Below are positions 55,070-64,000 of a stretch of DNA of 64,000 nt, piece after piece; position 1 is the stretch's first letter, and each line of letters opens with the position of its first letter. Origin of the DNA: Glaciimonas sp. PCH181 (GTDB lineage Bacteria; Pseudomonadota; Gammaproteobacteria; Burkholderiales; Burkholderiaceae_D); contig NZ_PYFP01000002.1 in assembly GCF_003056055.1 (NCBI RefSeq), positions 372,001 through 436,000 of the forward strand. The letters are read 5' to 3'. Made by a program: the position numbers and the translations under genes. The notes under the pieces were generated by a model, which saw nothing but the letters and a program-made list of their open reading frames with translations, had not been told where the DNA came from and did not search any database.

Positions 55070-55108
55070 GAAAAAAAACGGCATCCGAAGATGCCGTTTT
55101 TATTTTGT
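55070..55108. terminator. Terminator downstream of ihfB
   Basis: AAAAAACGGCATC, loop CGAA, GATGCCGTTTTTATTTT. Read on the minus strand it follows the ihfB stop within 10 bp; it also works in the other direction. It separates the rpsA-ihfB transcript from lapA. Confidence 0.92.
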
Positions 55109-55117
55109 ACGCACAAC

Positions 55118-55423
55118 TTAGTCTTCTTTGATCGGTTGCCCCACCATTGCATCGACCCGTTCACGCAACTCCTTACCCGGTTTAAAGTGCGGTACGCGCT
55201 TTTCCGGCACCATCACTTTATCCCCGGATTTCGGGTTACGACCGATCCGCGGTGGTCTGCGGTTCAGTGCAAAACTGCCGAAACCACGGATCTCGATGCG
55301 CTGGCCGGTCGATAAAGCATCGGCCATTGCATCAAGTATGGTTTTGACCGCGTAATCTGCATCTTTAGCAACCAGCTGCGGATAACGCTCGGCCAAGCGG
55401 GCAATCAGCTCCGACTTTGTCAT
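55118..55423 (-). CDS. ihfB: Integration host factor, beta subunit
   Basis: The 101-residue protein is a typical IHF-beta: [17 protein letters not shown] at the start, [52 protein letters not shown] arm (residues 44-91) with the DNA-intercalating proline in RNPKSG. It bends DNA as a heterodimer with IHF-alpha. It lies 23 bases after rpsA, as in most proteobacteria. Confidence 0.97.
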   Translation of the reverse strand: MTKSELIARLAERYPQLVAKDADYAVKTILDAMADALSTGQRIEIRGFGSFALNRRPPRIGRNPKSGDKVMVPEKRVPHFKPGKELRERVDAMVGQPIKED

Positions 55424-55446
55424 TAGCGTGCTCGCTTAACTATTGC

Positions 55447-57159
55447 TTAGTTCTTGTTGTCGAATTTAGCTTTCAACAACGCGCCCAGACTAGTTGTACC
55501 GGAAGCGGCATTGGAGTCCGAAGACATCTTTTGCATTGCTTCTTGCGTTTCAACATTGTCTTTTGCTTTGATCGAAAGCTGAATACCACGTGCTTTACGA
55601 TCAACGTTGATGACCATTGTTTCCAAAACATCGCCAACTTTCAGGTGCGTACCGGCATCTTCCACGCGATCGCGGGAGATTTCGGAAGCGCGCAAGTAGC
55701 CTTCGACTTCTTCTGACAATTGAATCACAGCGCCCTTAGGCTCAACTGATTTAACTGTACCTGTGACCAACGAACCTTTGTCGTTCATCGCAGCGAAGTT
55801 GTTGAATGGATCGCCTTCGAGTTGTTTAACGCCCAGGGAAACACGCTCACGCTCAACGTCGATAGCCAATACGATAGCTTCCAGTTCGTCACCCTTTTTG
55901 AAGCGACGGACTGCTTCTTCGCCTGTTTCTGTCCATGACAGATCCGACAGGTGAACCAAACCATCGATGTTACCGGCCAGGCCGATGAACACGCCGAAGT
56001 CTGTGATCGATTTGATTGCGCCACGGACTTTATCGCCCTTTTTGTGGGTAATCGCAAAATCATCCCAAGGATTAGCTTTACATTGCTTCATACCCAGGCT
56101 GATACGACGACGGTCTTCGTCGATTTCAAGAACCATGACTTCAACTTCATCGCCCAATTGAACGACTTTGTTTGGTGCAACGTTCTTGTTAGTCCAGTCC
56201 ATTTCTGAAACGTGAACCAGACCTTCGATACCTTGTTCGACTTCAACAAATGCGCCATAGTCAGTCAGATTAGTGACTTTACCGAACAGACGTGTGTGTT
56301 GTGGGTAACGACGTGACAGACCAGTCCATGGATCGTCGCCCAATTGCTTTACGCCCAACGACACACGGTTCTTTTCTTGATCGTACTTCAGAACCTTGGC
56401 AGTGATCTCTTGACCGACTGTCAACACTTCCGATGGGTGACGTACACGACGCCATGCCAGATCGGTAATGTGCAACAGACCATCGATACCACCCAGATCC
56501 ACGAATGCGCCATAGTCAGTGATGTTTTTGACGACGCCGTTAACAACGGTGCCTTCTTTCAACGTTTCCATCAATTTCTGACGCTCTTCGCCCATCGATG
56601 CTTCGATCACAGCACGACGTGACAACACGACGTTATTACGCTTGCGATCCAGCTTGATGACCTTGAATTCCATGGTCTTGCCTTCGAACGGCGTCGTGTC
56701 TTTAACAGGACGCGTGTCGACTAGCGAACCCGGCAAGAAAGCGCGAATGCCGTTGGTCAGAACAGTCAGACCGCCCTTGACCTTACCATTGACAGTACCA
56801 GTGACGATCTCGCCAGACTCCATCGCTTTTTCAAGCGAGAGCCAAGATGCCAGACGTTTAGCTTTGTCACGCGACAGAATAGTGTCGCCGAAACCGTTTT
56901 CCAGCGATTCAATAGCAACGGAGATGAAATCACCTACAGCTACTTCGAGTTCGCCATTGTCATTTTTAAATTCTTCAATTGGAATGAACGCTTCTGACTT
57001 GAGGCCGGCGTTGACGATAACGAAGTTATGGTCAAGACGAACGACTTCAGCAGAAATCACTTCACCAGAACGCATGTCTTGACGTGACAGCGATTCTTCG
57101 AATAGTGCGGCAAAAGCAGACGATTCGCCTGATGTAGATGAGAGAACAGTGATTGACAT
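55447..57159 (-). CDS. rpsA: 30S ribosomal protein S1
   Basis: The 570-residue protein contains six S1 repeats (each about 70-85 residues), for example [23 protein letters not shown] and [22 protein letters not shown]1 binds mRNA upstream of the start codon and brings it to the 30S subunit. The N-terminal acidic start ([15 protein letters not shown]) is the ribosome-binding part. It is upstream of ihfB in the same transcript and downstream of cmk across 308 bp. Confidence 0.98.
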   Translation of the reverse strand: MSITVLSSTSGESSAFAALFEESLSRQDMRSGEVISAEVVRLDHNFVIVNAGLKSEAFIPIEEFKNDNGELEVAVGDFISVAIESLENGFGDTILSRDKAKRLASWLSLEKAMESGEIVTGTVNGKVKGGLTVLTNGIRAFLPGSLVDTRPVKDTTPFEGKTMEFKVIKLDRKRNNVVLSRRAVIEASMGEERQKLMETLKEGTVVNGVVKNITDYGAFVDLGGIDGLLHITDLAWRRVRHPSEVLTVGQEITAKVLKYDQEKNRVSLGVKQLGDDPWTGLSRRYPQHTRLFGKVTNLTDYGAFVEVEQGIEGLVHVSEMDWTNKNVAPNKVVQLGDEVEVMVLEIDEDRRRISLGMKQCKANPWDDFAITHKKGDKVRGAIKSITDFGVFIGLAGNIDGLVHLSDLSWTETGEEAVRRFKKGDELEAIVLAIDVERERVSLGVKQLEGDPFNNFAAMNDKGSLVTGTVKSVEPKGAVIQLSEEVEGYLRASEISRDRVEDAGTHLKVGDVLETMVINVDRKARGIQLSIKAKDNVETQEAMQKMSSDSNAASGTTSLGALLKAKFDNKN

Positions 57160-57467
57160 AGGATTGGACTAGTTTGCCAGTATTGCGACGCATTCAAACG
57201 TGCTAAATAATAAACTCTTAAATAAGCACAACAACCAGAATACGATCAATAAAGGGTTAGGTTTTTAAACGTCCGATCCAACTTTGCGCCAGATCGGACA
57301 GCTAGGTACAACTAAATAAACAACAAATATCTGGTATTACAGCTACATGAAACAGCTACATGAACATGTCGAAAGACATCGGCAAGCCATTTTTAAATCT
57401 ACTGCACGGTGCGCAAAGTTGCGTTATTTACTTTTTACACAAGCTTTACAACTCCGCCAGAACGTAC
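57160..57467. promoter_or_regulatory. rpsA leader / promoter region
   Basis: The 308-bp stretch between cmk and rpsA has no gene. S1 genes commonly have a structured leader for autogenous control; a partial inverted repeat around GTCCGATC / GATCGGAC (about 57271-57299, loop CAACTTTGCGCCA) is visible. No terminator for cmk was seen. Confidence 0.45.
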
Positions 57468-58151
57468 TTACTGCTGCTTGACGATCGGCTTCACCACCGC
57501 ATACCAATTCAGTACTTGCTCAACCGCTTGCTCGGCGGTGAGTTCGGAGGTATCCAGAAGATAGGCACCTTCAGCGGCCTTAAGTGGGGCAGAACTGCGA
57601 TGGGTATCGCGGTCATCGCGCTCACTCAAATCCTTCGAAAGGTCTTGCATATTAGCAGAAAAGCCCTTGTCAATCAATTGCTTATAACGTCTTTCGGCCC
57701 TAGCCGCAACACTTGCAGTAAGAAATACCTTTAGCACCGCATGCGGAAAAATCACCGTGCCCATGTCACGCCCGTCGGCCACCAGACCCGGCGCACGATG
57801 AAAGCCGAGTTGCAAGCCATAAAGTGCCTGACGCACGGGCATTAATGCCGCAATTTTAGATGCAGTATTACCAACTATCTCAGCCCGTATCGCCTCAGTA
57901 ACGTCTTCTTTAGATAAAAATATGTGGCCGCCATCGAATTGACAATGCAAATTGCGCGCGACCTTGGCAAGTGCATGTTCGTCATCCAACGCTGTGTTAC
58001 GCCGTAACGCTGACAATGCGGTAAGTCGATACAACGCACCCGAATCGAGATAATGAAACCCCAGATGCTGGGCGACTTTTTGCGCGACCGTGCCCTTACC
58101 GGAAGCGGTTGGTCCGTCAATGGTAATGACGGGTGTATGAATATTAGGCAT
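57468..58151 (-). CDS. cmk: Cytidylate kinase
   Basis: The 227-residue enzyme has the P-loop [19 protein letters not shown] near 9-27, [14 protein letters not shown] near 35, [22 protein letters not shown] near 128-149 and [25 protein letters not shown] near 180. It phosphorylates CMP and dCMP with ATP. It is normally between aroA and rpsA; here a helicase gene is inserted between aroA and cmk. Confidence 0.96.
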   Translation of the reverse strand: MPNIHTPVITIDGPTASGKGTVAQKVAQHLGFHYLDSGALYRLTALSALRRNTALDDEHALAKVARNLHCQFDGGHIFLSKEDVTEAIRAEIVGNTASKIAALMPVRQALYGLQLGFHRAPGLVADGRDMGTVIFPHAVLKVFLTASVAARAERRYKQLIDKGFSANMQDLSKDLSERDDRDTHRSSAPLKAAEGAYLLDTSELTAEQAVEQVLNWYAVVKPIVKQQ

Positions 58152-58295
58152 GAATACTTAAGTTATTAACGAATTTTAAAAATCGACCTGACGTCGATAA
58201 AGGCAAAAATGTAGATTCAAGACAGATTGTCTCGCATACACCGGATTTTTCACAGTGCATCGATAATGCCGGCAAACTATTAAATATTAAGCAAC

Positions 58296-61200
58296 TCAAT
58301 CCAGCGGCTCAAAAATAGCCTGCAAATCTTCTGCGGTCAATTTCACGTTTAATGCTTCGCCGGTAGACCCTAGGATAGCGTCAGCAAGCGCCGCTTTTTT
58401 GCCCTGCAAGGCTTGGATTTTTTCTTCTACAGTACCTTTGGCGATGAGTTTATACACAAATACCGGCTTTTCCTGACCAATTCGCCAGGCACGATCGGTT
58501 GCTTGCAATTCCGCTGCCGGATTCCACCATGGATCGTAATGAATCACCGTGTCGGCTGCGGTCAAATTCAAACCGACGCCGCCCGCCTTCAGACTAATCA
58601 GGAAAACCGGCACTTCGCCGTCCTGAAAAGAACGCACGACCGCGCCGCGATCTTTGGTATCGCCGGTCAGCATAGCGTAGTTGATGTCAGCTGCCGTCAG
58701 CGCCTCGGCAATCAAAGCAAGCATGCTAGTAAATTGCGAAAAGATCAAAATCCGTCGATCTTCTTGTCGCAACTCATCGACCATTTCCATCAGTTCGAGC
58801 AACTTGGCGGAAGGCACGTGGGCAATGCGTCCAGGTTCAGCATTTGTGGTTTTTACCAGACGCGGGTCGCAGCAAGCCTGCCGCAGTTTCAGTAACGCTT
58901 CCAGAATAATGATCTGACTGCCAGCCACGCCTTTACTCTCAATGGCAGCACGGACTTTTTTATCCATCGCCAGACGCACGGTTTCGTACAAATCCCGTTG
59001 CGCACCGGACAATTCAACATGCCGGACAATTTCCGTTTTAGGCGGCAATTCGCTGGCCACGGCATCCTTGGTCCGGCGCAACAAAAATGGCTTGATGCGG
59101 CGCACTAGCAACGCTCTGCGGCCATCGTCTGCGTACTTTTCTATTGGCGTACGGAAATCACGATTGAAATCTTTTTCTGAGCCTAATAAACCGGGCAGCA
59201 AGAAATGGAACTGCGACCATAATTCACCCAAATGATTTTCGAGCGGCGTTCCCGTCAGGCAAAGTCGGTGCCGTGCCTTCAGCAAAGTGATGCTTTGCGC
59301 AGCCTTTGAACGCGCATTTTTTATGTAATGCGCTTCATCCAAAATCAGCAAATGGTATTGATGAGCACGTAAACGCTCCTCATCCCGCGGCAATAACGCA
59401 TAGGTGGTCAACACCAGATCGTAGTCGCTAATATGATCAAAATACGCAAGCCGTTCCTTGCCCTGCAATACCAAGACTTTCAGCCCCGGTGCAAAGCGCT
59501 CGGCTTCTTCACGCCAATTCGACATCAAGCTGGTCGGTGCGATCACCAGCGCAGGCGCGGTCAAACGGCCCGCATTCTTTTCGATCAAAATATGCGCCAA
59601 TGCCTGAATGGTTTTGCCCAGCCCCATATCGTCGGCCAGAATGCCGGCAAAATCGTATTCGCGCAGGAATTGCATCCAAGACAAACCTTCGCGCTGATAA
59701 TCACGCAAAGTTGCCTGCAAACCCTCCGGTGTTGCAACTTGCTGGACGCCACCGAAACTATTCAGTTTTTGTCCTAATTCACGCAAGCGATCACCGCCTA
59801 GCCAGCGCAATTCTGCACTACCCTCCAGCTCGGCCAGACGTGCGGCATCGAGTACCGAAAGGCGCACTGAATCACCGATTTTGTCCGTAAAATATAACTC
59901 GCCAAGCGTAGTCAAAATAGGCTTGATCCGCCCCCATGGCAGTGCCACGCGCTGTCCACTTTCCAGCTGGATCAGAAATTCATCGCTATCCAGCCGTTGC
60001 GCCAACGCCTGAGAATTAAAGTCATCCGGTGCTTGACGGATCAGGTCAATCAACAGTGGCAACAAAGAAACGCGCTCGTGATTAACCACAATTCCTAGTG
60101 CCAGATCAAACCATGGATTACCAGGCTGATCCACAGCGGCTTCCTGAATATCCGCATACCAATCGTCGATCTCAGTCACGTCAAAACGATAGTCAGACAA
60201 TTTATCGATACGCCATCCCGCTGCGCTCAAAGCAGGTATGCCATGTTTAGCAAACCTTAACCAGGCGGCTTCGTTAGCCATCACAAAATGTCCGGGCCGC
60301 GCTCCGGCAAAATGGGTATTAGCGTCGGCTACTAAAAAGTGCTGACCCAACAATGTCTGGCTAGCCGCATTTTCGAGCGCCTGATTGCGGGTAATTTTTT
60401 CTACGCCAGAAACGCCGTTACGCTGAAGTATCGGAGAAAATTCTGCCGTGACTACCGCGCCATCATATGAAAATAATAGTTGGGCAAAATCCCGCGGCGC
60501 ACCGTCACCATCAGCGTTACTGTCCAACACCAAAATCGGTTGTGGCGTGATCGCATCCAGTACAGTAAAGGGAATATCCACCGGCAACGGCAGCAGATCA
60601 CTGACGCCCTGCGCGAGCAACAACTGAGCGACCTGGCGCTTATTATCAGCGTCCAGCAATGGTGCTTGCGCTACCAAATTAATCAACTCATCCGCAGCAA
60701 AGTGATGCAAGCGCGGCGGCAACATCAGTTCGCCGCACGAGAGATTATCGACATACCAAGGGGGTGCAGTCGGCAAGACATAATCGATCGTCTCACCATG
60801 CACGGATAGCGTCTTGGTCGATGCAGGAGCAAACTCCCAGACTAGTTTCGACACCTCACGCGGTGCCGTTTTCAATACCGCCGGCGCTTGTCCCGCATGC
60901 CGCGCCCATTTCATGTGCGGTGGTTCACGCACCTCTTCTAACGCCTCTTCCGGGCGCTGCTCACGCCATTGCAAGGTTGCGTTTCGAGGGGCGGATAGCG
61001 CCAGAAAATGCGCCTGTCCTTTACTCAGATCGGCAACCGAATTTGCCCACAAAAGATTTTTCTGCTCTAGCAACGCCTGCAATAACTGCGCACCTAATTT
61101 GCCGCTCAATTCACAATTATTTTGCTGAACTTGGGATTGATAATACGGCCTACTCTGATTTTTACGACTGAGCAACGCGATAAACAAACTCACCGTATCT

Positions 61201-61817
61201 TGATCAATCGCCTGATCAAATTCACGAATACCATTATAAAAATTATAGCTATCGCTTAGCGGCTTGATGGTACTAAAACGCCCATCTTTACGTAGCCGTC
61301 CTTTGCATAAATAGAGCAAAACTTGTTTACTATTTTGCGTCGGCACCAAAGCAAAAACCAGCTGATAAGCTGGTGTAACAGGCGTCGGTTGCATCGCCAT
61401 TGCCATCGGCTTGACAATCAATTCATCCTCTACGCGTTGCAACCAATTTTCGATAACCCGCGGCAGTTGAGGAATCGCGGTGGCTGTATCGGGCGCTGCA
61501 TGGTGAGTGTCCGATACAACTGGCGTAGCGATGCTTTGTAAATAGTAGGTTAGCGCTGCCACCACATGCTTGCAGTTATAGCCGACATAACAAGAGCAAA
61601 GCCCCTCAATCTGAAGCTCGCCCTTTACGTCAGAAAAAGTGATTTTCTGATCATATATATTGATGCCGCTGCCCACCACCGTACTCACCAGCGCGTCATC
61701 GCCAGACGGCTCCAGTCGTACCACTGAACTGCCTTTAACGTAGGGCTGTGCACGTGCAATGGTCGCATCCGAAGCAATTTTTAGAACATCATCAATGGCA
61801 AATGAAAAAGTCAGCAT
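58296..61817 (-). CDS. SWIM zinc-finger SNF2/RapA-type DEAD-like helicase
   Basis: A 1173-residue protein. A SWIM zinc finger (Cys74, Cys76, Cys82, His84 in GLCSCYVGYNCKHVV) opens it; a long middle part follows; the SNF2 ATPase occupies about residues 700-1150 with RDYQREGLSWMQFL, Walker A ADDMGLGKT, DEAH box LILDEAHYIKN, GTPLENHLGELWS and motif VI ATDRAWRIGQ. Such proteins move or strip proteins from DNA. It starts seven bases after the aroA stop with AAGG upstream, so it is co-expressed with tyrA-aroA. This position is unusual and interrupts the aroA-cmk pair. Confidence 0.93.
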   Translation of the reverse strand: MLTFSFAIDDVLKIASDATIARAQPYVKGSSVVRLEPSGDDALVSTVVGSGINIYDQKITFSDVKGELQIEGLCSCYVGYNCKHVVAALTYYLQSIATPVVSDTHHAAPDTATAIPQLPRVIENWLQRVEDELIVKPMAMAMQPTPVTPAYQLVFALVPTQNSKQVLLYLCKGRLRKDGRFSTIKPLSDSYNFYNGIREFDQAIDQDTVSLFIALLSRKNQSRPYYQSQVQQNNCELSGKLGAQLLQALLEQKNLLWANSVADLSKGQAHFLALSAPRNATLQWREQRPEEALEEVREPPHMKWARHAGQAPAVLKTAPREVSKLVWEFAPASTKTLSVHGETIDYVLPTAPPWYVDNLSCGELMLPPRLHHFAADELINLVAQAPLLDADNKRQVAQLLLAQGVSDLLPLPVDIPFTVLDAITPQPILVLDSNADGDGAPRDFAQLLFSYDGAVVTAEFSPILQRNGVSGVEKITRNQALENAASQTLLGQHFLVADANTHFAGARPGHFVMANEAAWLRFAKHGIPALSAAGWRIDKLSDYRFDVTEIDDWYADIQEAAVDQPGNPWFDLALGIVVNHERVSLLPLLIDLIRQAPDDFNSQALAQRLDSDEFLIQLESGQRVALPWGRIKPILTTLGELYFTDKIGDSVRLSVLDAARLAELEGSAELRWLGGDRLRELGQKLNSFGGVQQVATPEGLQATLRDYQREGLSWMQFLREYDFAGILADDMGLGKTIQALAHILIEKNAGRLTAPALVIAPTSLMSNWREEAERFAPGLKVLVLQGKERLAYFDHISDYDLVLTTYALLPRDEERLRAHQYHLLILDEAHYIKNARSKAAQSITLLKARHRLCLTGTPLENHLGELWSQFHFLLPGLLGSEKDFNRDFRTPIEKYADDGRRALLVRRIKPFLLRRTKDAVASELPPKTEIVRHVELSGAQRDLYETVRLAMDKKVRAAIESKGVAGSQIIILEALLKLRQACCDPRLVKTTNAEPGRIAHVPSAKLLELMEMVDELRQEDRRILIFSQFTSMLALIAEALTAADINYAMLTGDTKDRGAVVRSFQDGEVPVFLISLKAGGVGLNLTAADTVIHYDPWWNPAAELQATDRAWRIGQEKPVFVYKLIAKGTVEEKIQALQGKKAALADAILGSTGEALNVKLTAEDLQAIFEPLD

Positions 61818-61823
61818 GTCGCC

Positions 61824-63164
61824 TTACAGTAAAGTTTGTTCAGCGAGTTTTGCAAATACATCAAAGTAATCAGGGAAAGTTTTTGCGACACATTTCGGAT
61901 CGTTGATTCGCACGGTGGTGCCGCGCAGTACAGCACCATCCAGCGAAGCCAGAGAAAAGCACATCGCCATCCGATGATCGTCATAAGTGTCGATTGTGGC
62001 GGGCTGCATCGTCGCGGGCGGCGTCACGCGCAAGTAATCTTCGCCCTCTTCAATTGTCGCGCCCAGCTTGCGTAATTCGGTCGCCATCGCACTCAGACGG
62101 TCGGTTTCTTTTACCCGCCAGCTGGCAATATTGCGCAACGTGCTCGGGCCATCGGCATATAACGCAGCCACCGCTATCGTCATCGCTGCATCCGGAATGT
62201 GATTAAAATCAGCATCGATTGCTTTTAATACGCCGCTTGATGAAACCTCAATCCAGTTGTCGCCCATCGTGATGTCGGCACCCATCTGCTGCAATGCTTC
62301 GACAAACCGCACATCGCCTTGAATACTGTTTTTACCGACGCCCTCGACCCGTATCGGACCGCCAGTAATCGCACCAGCCGCCAGAAAGTAAGAGGCGGAC
62401 GACGCGTCACCTTCGACATGAATCGCACCGGGACTTTGATACTGCTGGCCCGCAGGAATGGTGAATGATTTCCAGCCATCGCGCTCAACTGAGAGGCCAA
62501 AACGCTGCATCAGATTCAATGTAATTTCAATATACGGCTTGGAAATCAGCTCACCAATAACCTCGATAGTCACGGGCTGATCTTTTGCCATCAACGGTGC
62601 CGCCATCAACAATGCCGTCAAAAATTGACTGGAAACATTGCCGCGTACCGACATCCGTTGCGCATGTAACTGACCGCGCTGGATATGCAATGGCGGATAG
62701 CCCGGAACCCCGGTATAGGCAATGCGGGTGCCGATTGCGTTCAACGCGTCCACCAAATCGCCAATCGGTCGCTCATGCATCCGTGGCACGCCATGCAGCG
62801 TGTAATCGCCGCCCATTGCCGCTAATGCCGCTGTCAAAGGTCGAATCGCGGTGCCTGCGTTACCCATAAACAAATCCGCCTGATGTATCGGAAAGCGTCC
62901 GGCGCATCCCTGCACGGTGTAGTTTGGGCTGTCCTCAGCCTGTTCCCAACTGACACCCAATTGCTTCAGCGCCATCAGCATTACCAGCGTGTCATCAGAG
63001 GCGAGCAATTCGAGAATTTCTGTCGTGCCATTCGCCAGCGCAGCCAACAGTAACGTGCGATTGGAAATACTTTTTGAGCCGGGTAATTTGACTGTACCCT
63101 GACATTTTGCTGCCGGATGCAAATCAAGATATTCCGGGTAGTGCTTGGGGGCTTGCTTATGCAT
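61824..63164 (-). CDS. aroA: 3-phosphoshikimate 1-carboxyvinyltransferase (EPSP synthase)
   Basis: The 446-residue enzyme has [18 protein letters not shown] near 26-43, [18 protein letters not shown] near 98 (PEP and shikimate-phosphate site), [15 protein letters not shown] near 247 and [22 protein letters not shown] near 352. It condenses shikimate-3-phosphate and PEP in the chorismate pathway. The class I form (NAGTAIRP, not the GNSGTT form) is seen. ATG 63164 shares a base with the tyrA stop (TAATG) and has GGAG upstream. Confidence 0.97.
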   Translation of the reverse strand: MHKQAPKHYPEYLDLHPAAKCQGTVKLPGSKSISNRTLLLAALANGTTEILELLASDDTLVMLMALKQLGVSWEQAEDSPNYTVQGCAGRFPIHQADLFMGNAGTAIRPLTAALAAMGGDYTLHGVPRMHERPIGDLVDALNAIGTRIAYTGVPGYPPLHIQRGQLHAQRMSVRGNVSSQFLTALLMAAPLMAKDQPVTIEVIGELISKPYIEITLNLMQRFGLSVERDGWKSFTIPAGQQYQSPGAIHVEGDASSASYFLAAGAITGGPIRVEGVGKNSIQGDVRFVEALQQMGADITMGDNWIEVSSSGVLKAIDADFNHIPDAAMTIAVAALYADGPSTLRNIASWRVKETDRLSAMATELRKLGATIEEGEDYLRVTPPATMQPATIDTYDDHRMAMCFSLASLDGAVLRGTTVRINDPKCVAKTFPDYFDVFAKLAEQTLL

Positions 63165-64000
63165 TAATCTCCACCTTCCTTGTTCTGTTTTTCCGCCGCT
63201 TCAATCGCGCAATTCCAATGATGGCGCGCTTGTTGCGCGTTTCTGTAAATCGCTTCAAGGCCAGCGCCGTCACCGGACGCCAGCAAGCCGCGTAATTGTG
63301 TCAGCTTTAACTGATAAGCATCCAGTTCTTGCAGCAACGCATCCTGATTAGCTAGTGAAATATCGCGCCACATTTCCGGCGATGATCCTGCAATCCGTGT
63401 GAAATCCCGAAACCCGCTGGCAGCATATTGAAACAGGATATCGGCGTGCGGTTTGTTGGCAATATCGTCGACCAACGCGTAGGCCAAAACATGCGGTAAA
63501 TGACTAACCGAGGCAAATACCAAATCGTGCTGCGCGGCGGAAAGCCGATGGATCAATGCGCCGCATTGCTCCCATGCGTCGGCAACCCGCTTGACATCTG
63601 TTTCAGCATTTTCTGACAAAGGCGTCAGTACGACTTTTTTGCCCACATACAAATGTGTAATCGCGGCATCAGGGCCGTTACTCTCGCGTCCGGCAATCGG
63701 ATGGCCAGGCACAAATTGACTGATTTTTTCACCAAGAGCCAGACGGGCAGATGCCACGACATCGCCTTTGGTACTGCCAGCATCGGTGACGATTGTCCCA
63801 ACTTGCAAATACGGCTGAATGCTAGCGAGTATCGCGCCGGTTTGCGCCACCGGCGCGGCAATCAATACCAGATCGGCACCTGCCACAGCATCCGCTGGCG
63901 AGGTCGCGATAACGTCGATAATTCCCAACTCCAGCGCACGCTCTAATGAAGCGAGACTGCGGCCAGCACCAACGACTTGCGCCACCGCGCCCGCCTGCTT
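63164..64000 (-). CDS. tyrA: Prephenate dehydrogenase (N-terminus outside window)
   Basis: 278 codons are present and the frame runs off the right edge. The dinucleotide-fold end ([15 protein letters not shown]), [46 protein letters not shown] near the active-site His, and [16 protein letters not shown] are typical. It oxidatively decarboxylates prephenate to 4-hydroxyphenylpyruvate for tyrosine. The missing part should be about 20-25 residues with the GxGxxG motif. It is coupled to aroA by TAATG. Confidence 0.95.
   Translation of the reverse strand, partial: KQAGAVAQVVGAGRSLASLERALELGIIDVIATSPADAVAGADLVLIAAPVAQTGAILASIQPYLQVGTIVTDAGSTKGDVVASARLALGEKISQFVPGHPIAGRESNGPDAAITHLYVGKKVVLTPLSENAETDVKRVADAWEQCGALIHRLSAAQHDLVFASVSHLPHVLAYALVDDIANKPHADILFQYAASGFRDFTRIAGSSPEMWRDISLANQDALLQELDAYQLKLTQLRGLLASGDGAGLEAIYRNAQQARHHWNCAIEAAEKQNKEGGD

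Overview
The gene content and order point to a betaproteobacterium of the order Burkholderiales, most likely family Oxalobacteraceae (Collimonas/Glaciimonas-like). This is inference: GC looks near 50 %, and tyrA-aroA-cmk-rpsA-ihfB-lapA-lapB-ugd-hldA-cysM is a typical order for that group. Everything from about 17.1 kb to the end is chromosomal housekeeping DNA. The first 17 kb are accessory.

Region 1 (1-8.2 kb): a cut-off reading frame, a DUF4359 exported protein, an FMN reductase, then a minus-strand catabolic operon. That operon holds a flavin monooxygenase with an NTF2-like front domain, an acetoin-reductase-type SDR, a 2,3-butanediol-dehydrogenase-type zinc enzyme and a polytopic membrane protein with a three-fold WPW repeat. 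An AcoR-like regulator that has lost the AAA+ (sigma-54) domain lies upstream of it.

Region 2 (8.2-17.1 kb): an AT-richer island ending next to a tRNA-Gly(CCC) gene. It contains a decayed plasmid mobilisation module: a relaxase pseudogene of the MobA/MobL (MOBQ) type with a readable LPD7-like tail, an oriT-like inverted repeat, and a divergent broken small gene. It also carries an orphan Ymh/TIGR02391-type protein, two small membrane proteins, an XRE-ImmA/IrrE metallopeptidase with an unknown partner gene under a twin-palindrome operator, and a two-gene operon of unknown function (soluble protein plus membrane-tethered protein). Two kinds of diverged relic sequence occur in both region 1 and region 2. 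The two small operons at 13.4-15.1 kb and 15.5-16.9 kb are the best candidates here for undescribed systems; their function cannot be read from the sequence.

Region 3 (17.1-36.2 kb): tRNA-Gly, trmB, thiL-pgpA, cinA, pyrF, lemA with two TPM-domain genes, dacB, a small membrane protein, mgtA behind a long leader, a DUF1345 gene, groES-groEL under a sigma-32 promoter plus a perfect CIRCE operator, and metNIQ behind a terminator-like hairpin.

Region 4 (36.3-50.5 kb): an HpaB/AbfD-family flavoprotein with a divergent TetR regulator and its operator, the rbgA GTPase, a histone-deacetylase-like enzyme, an overlapping moxR-DUF58-tgpA-mltB operon, yaeQ, a DUF1415 gene, a small HTH regulator, cysM and a ComEA-like protein.

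Region 5 (50.7-64 kb, all minus strand): hldA, ugd, lapB, lapA, ihfB, rpsA, cmk, a SWIM-SNF2 helicase inserted between cmk and aroA, aroA, and tyrA running off the window. This block links heptose and UDP-glucuronate supply, LPS assembly control, translation, nucleotide and aromatic amino acid synthesis. All functional calls come from reading motifs by eye; no database search was possible.
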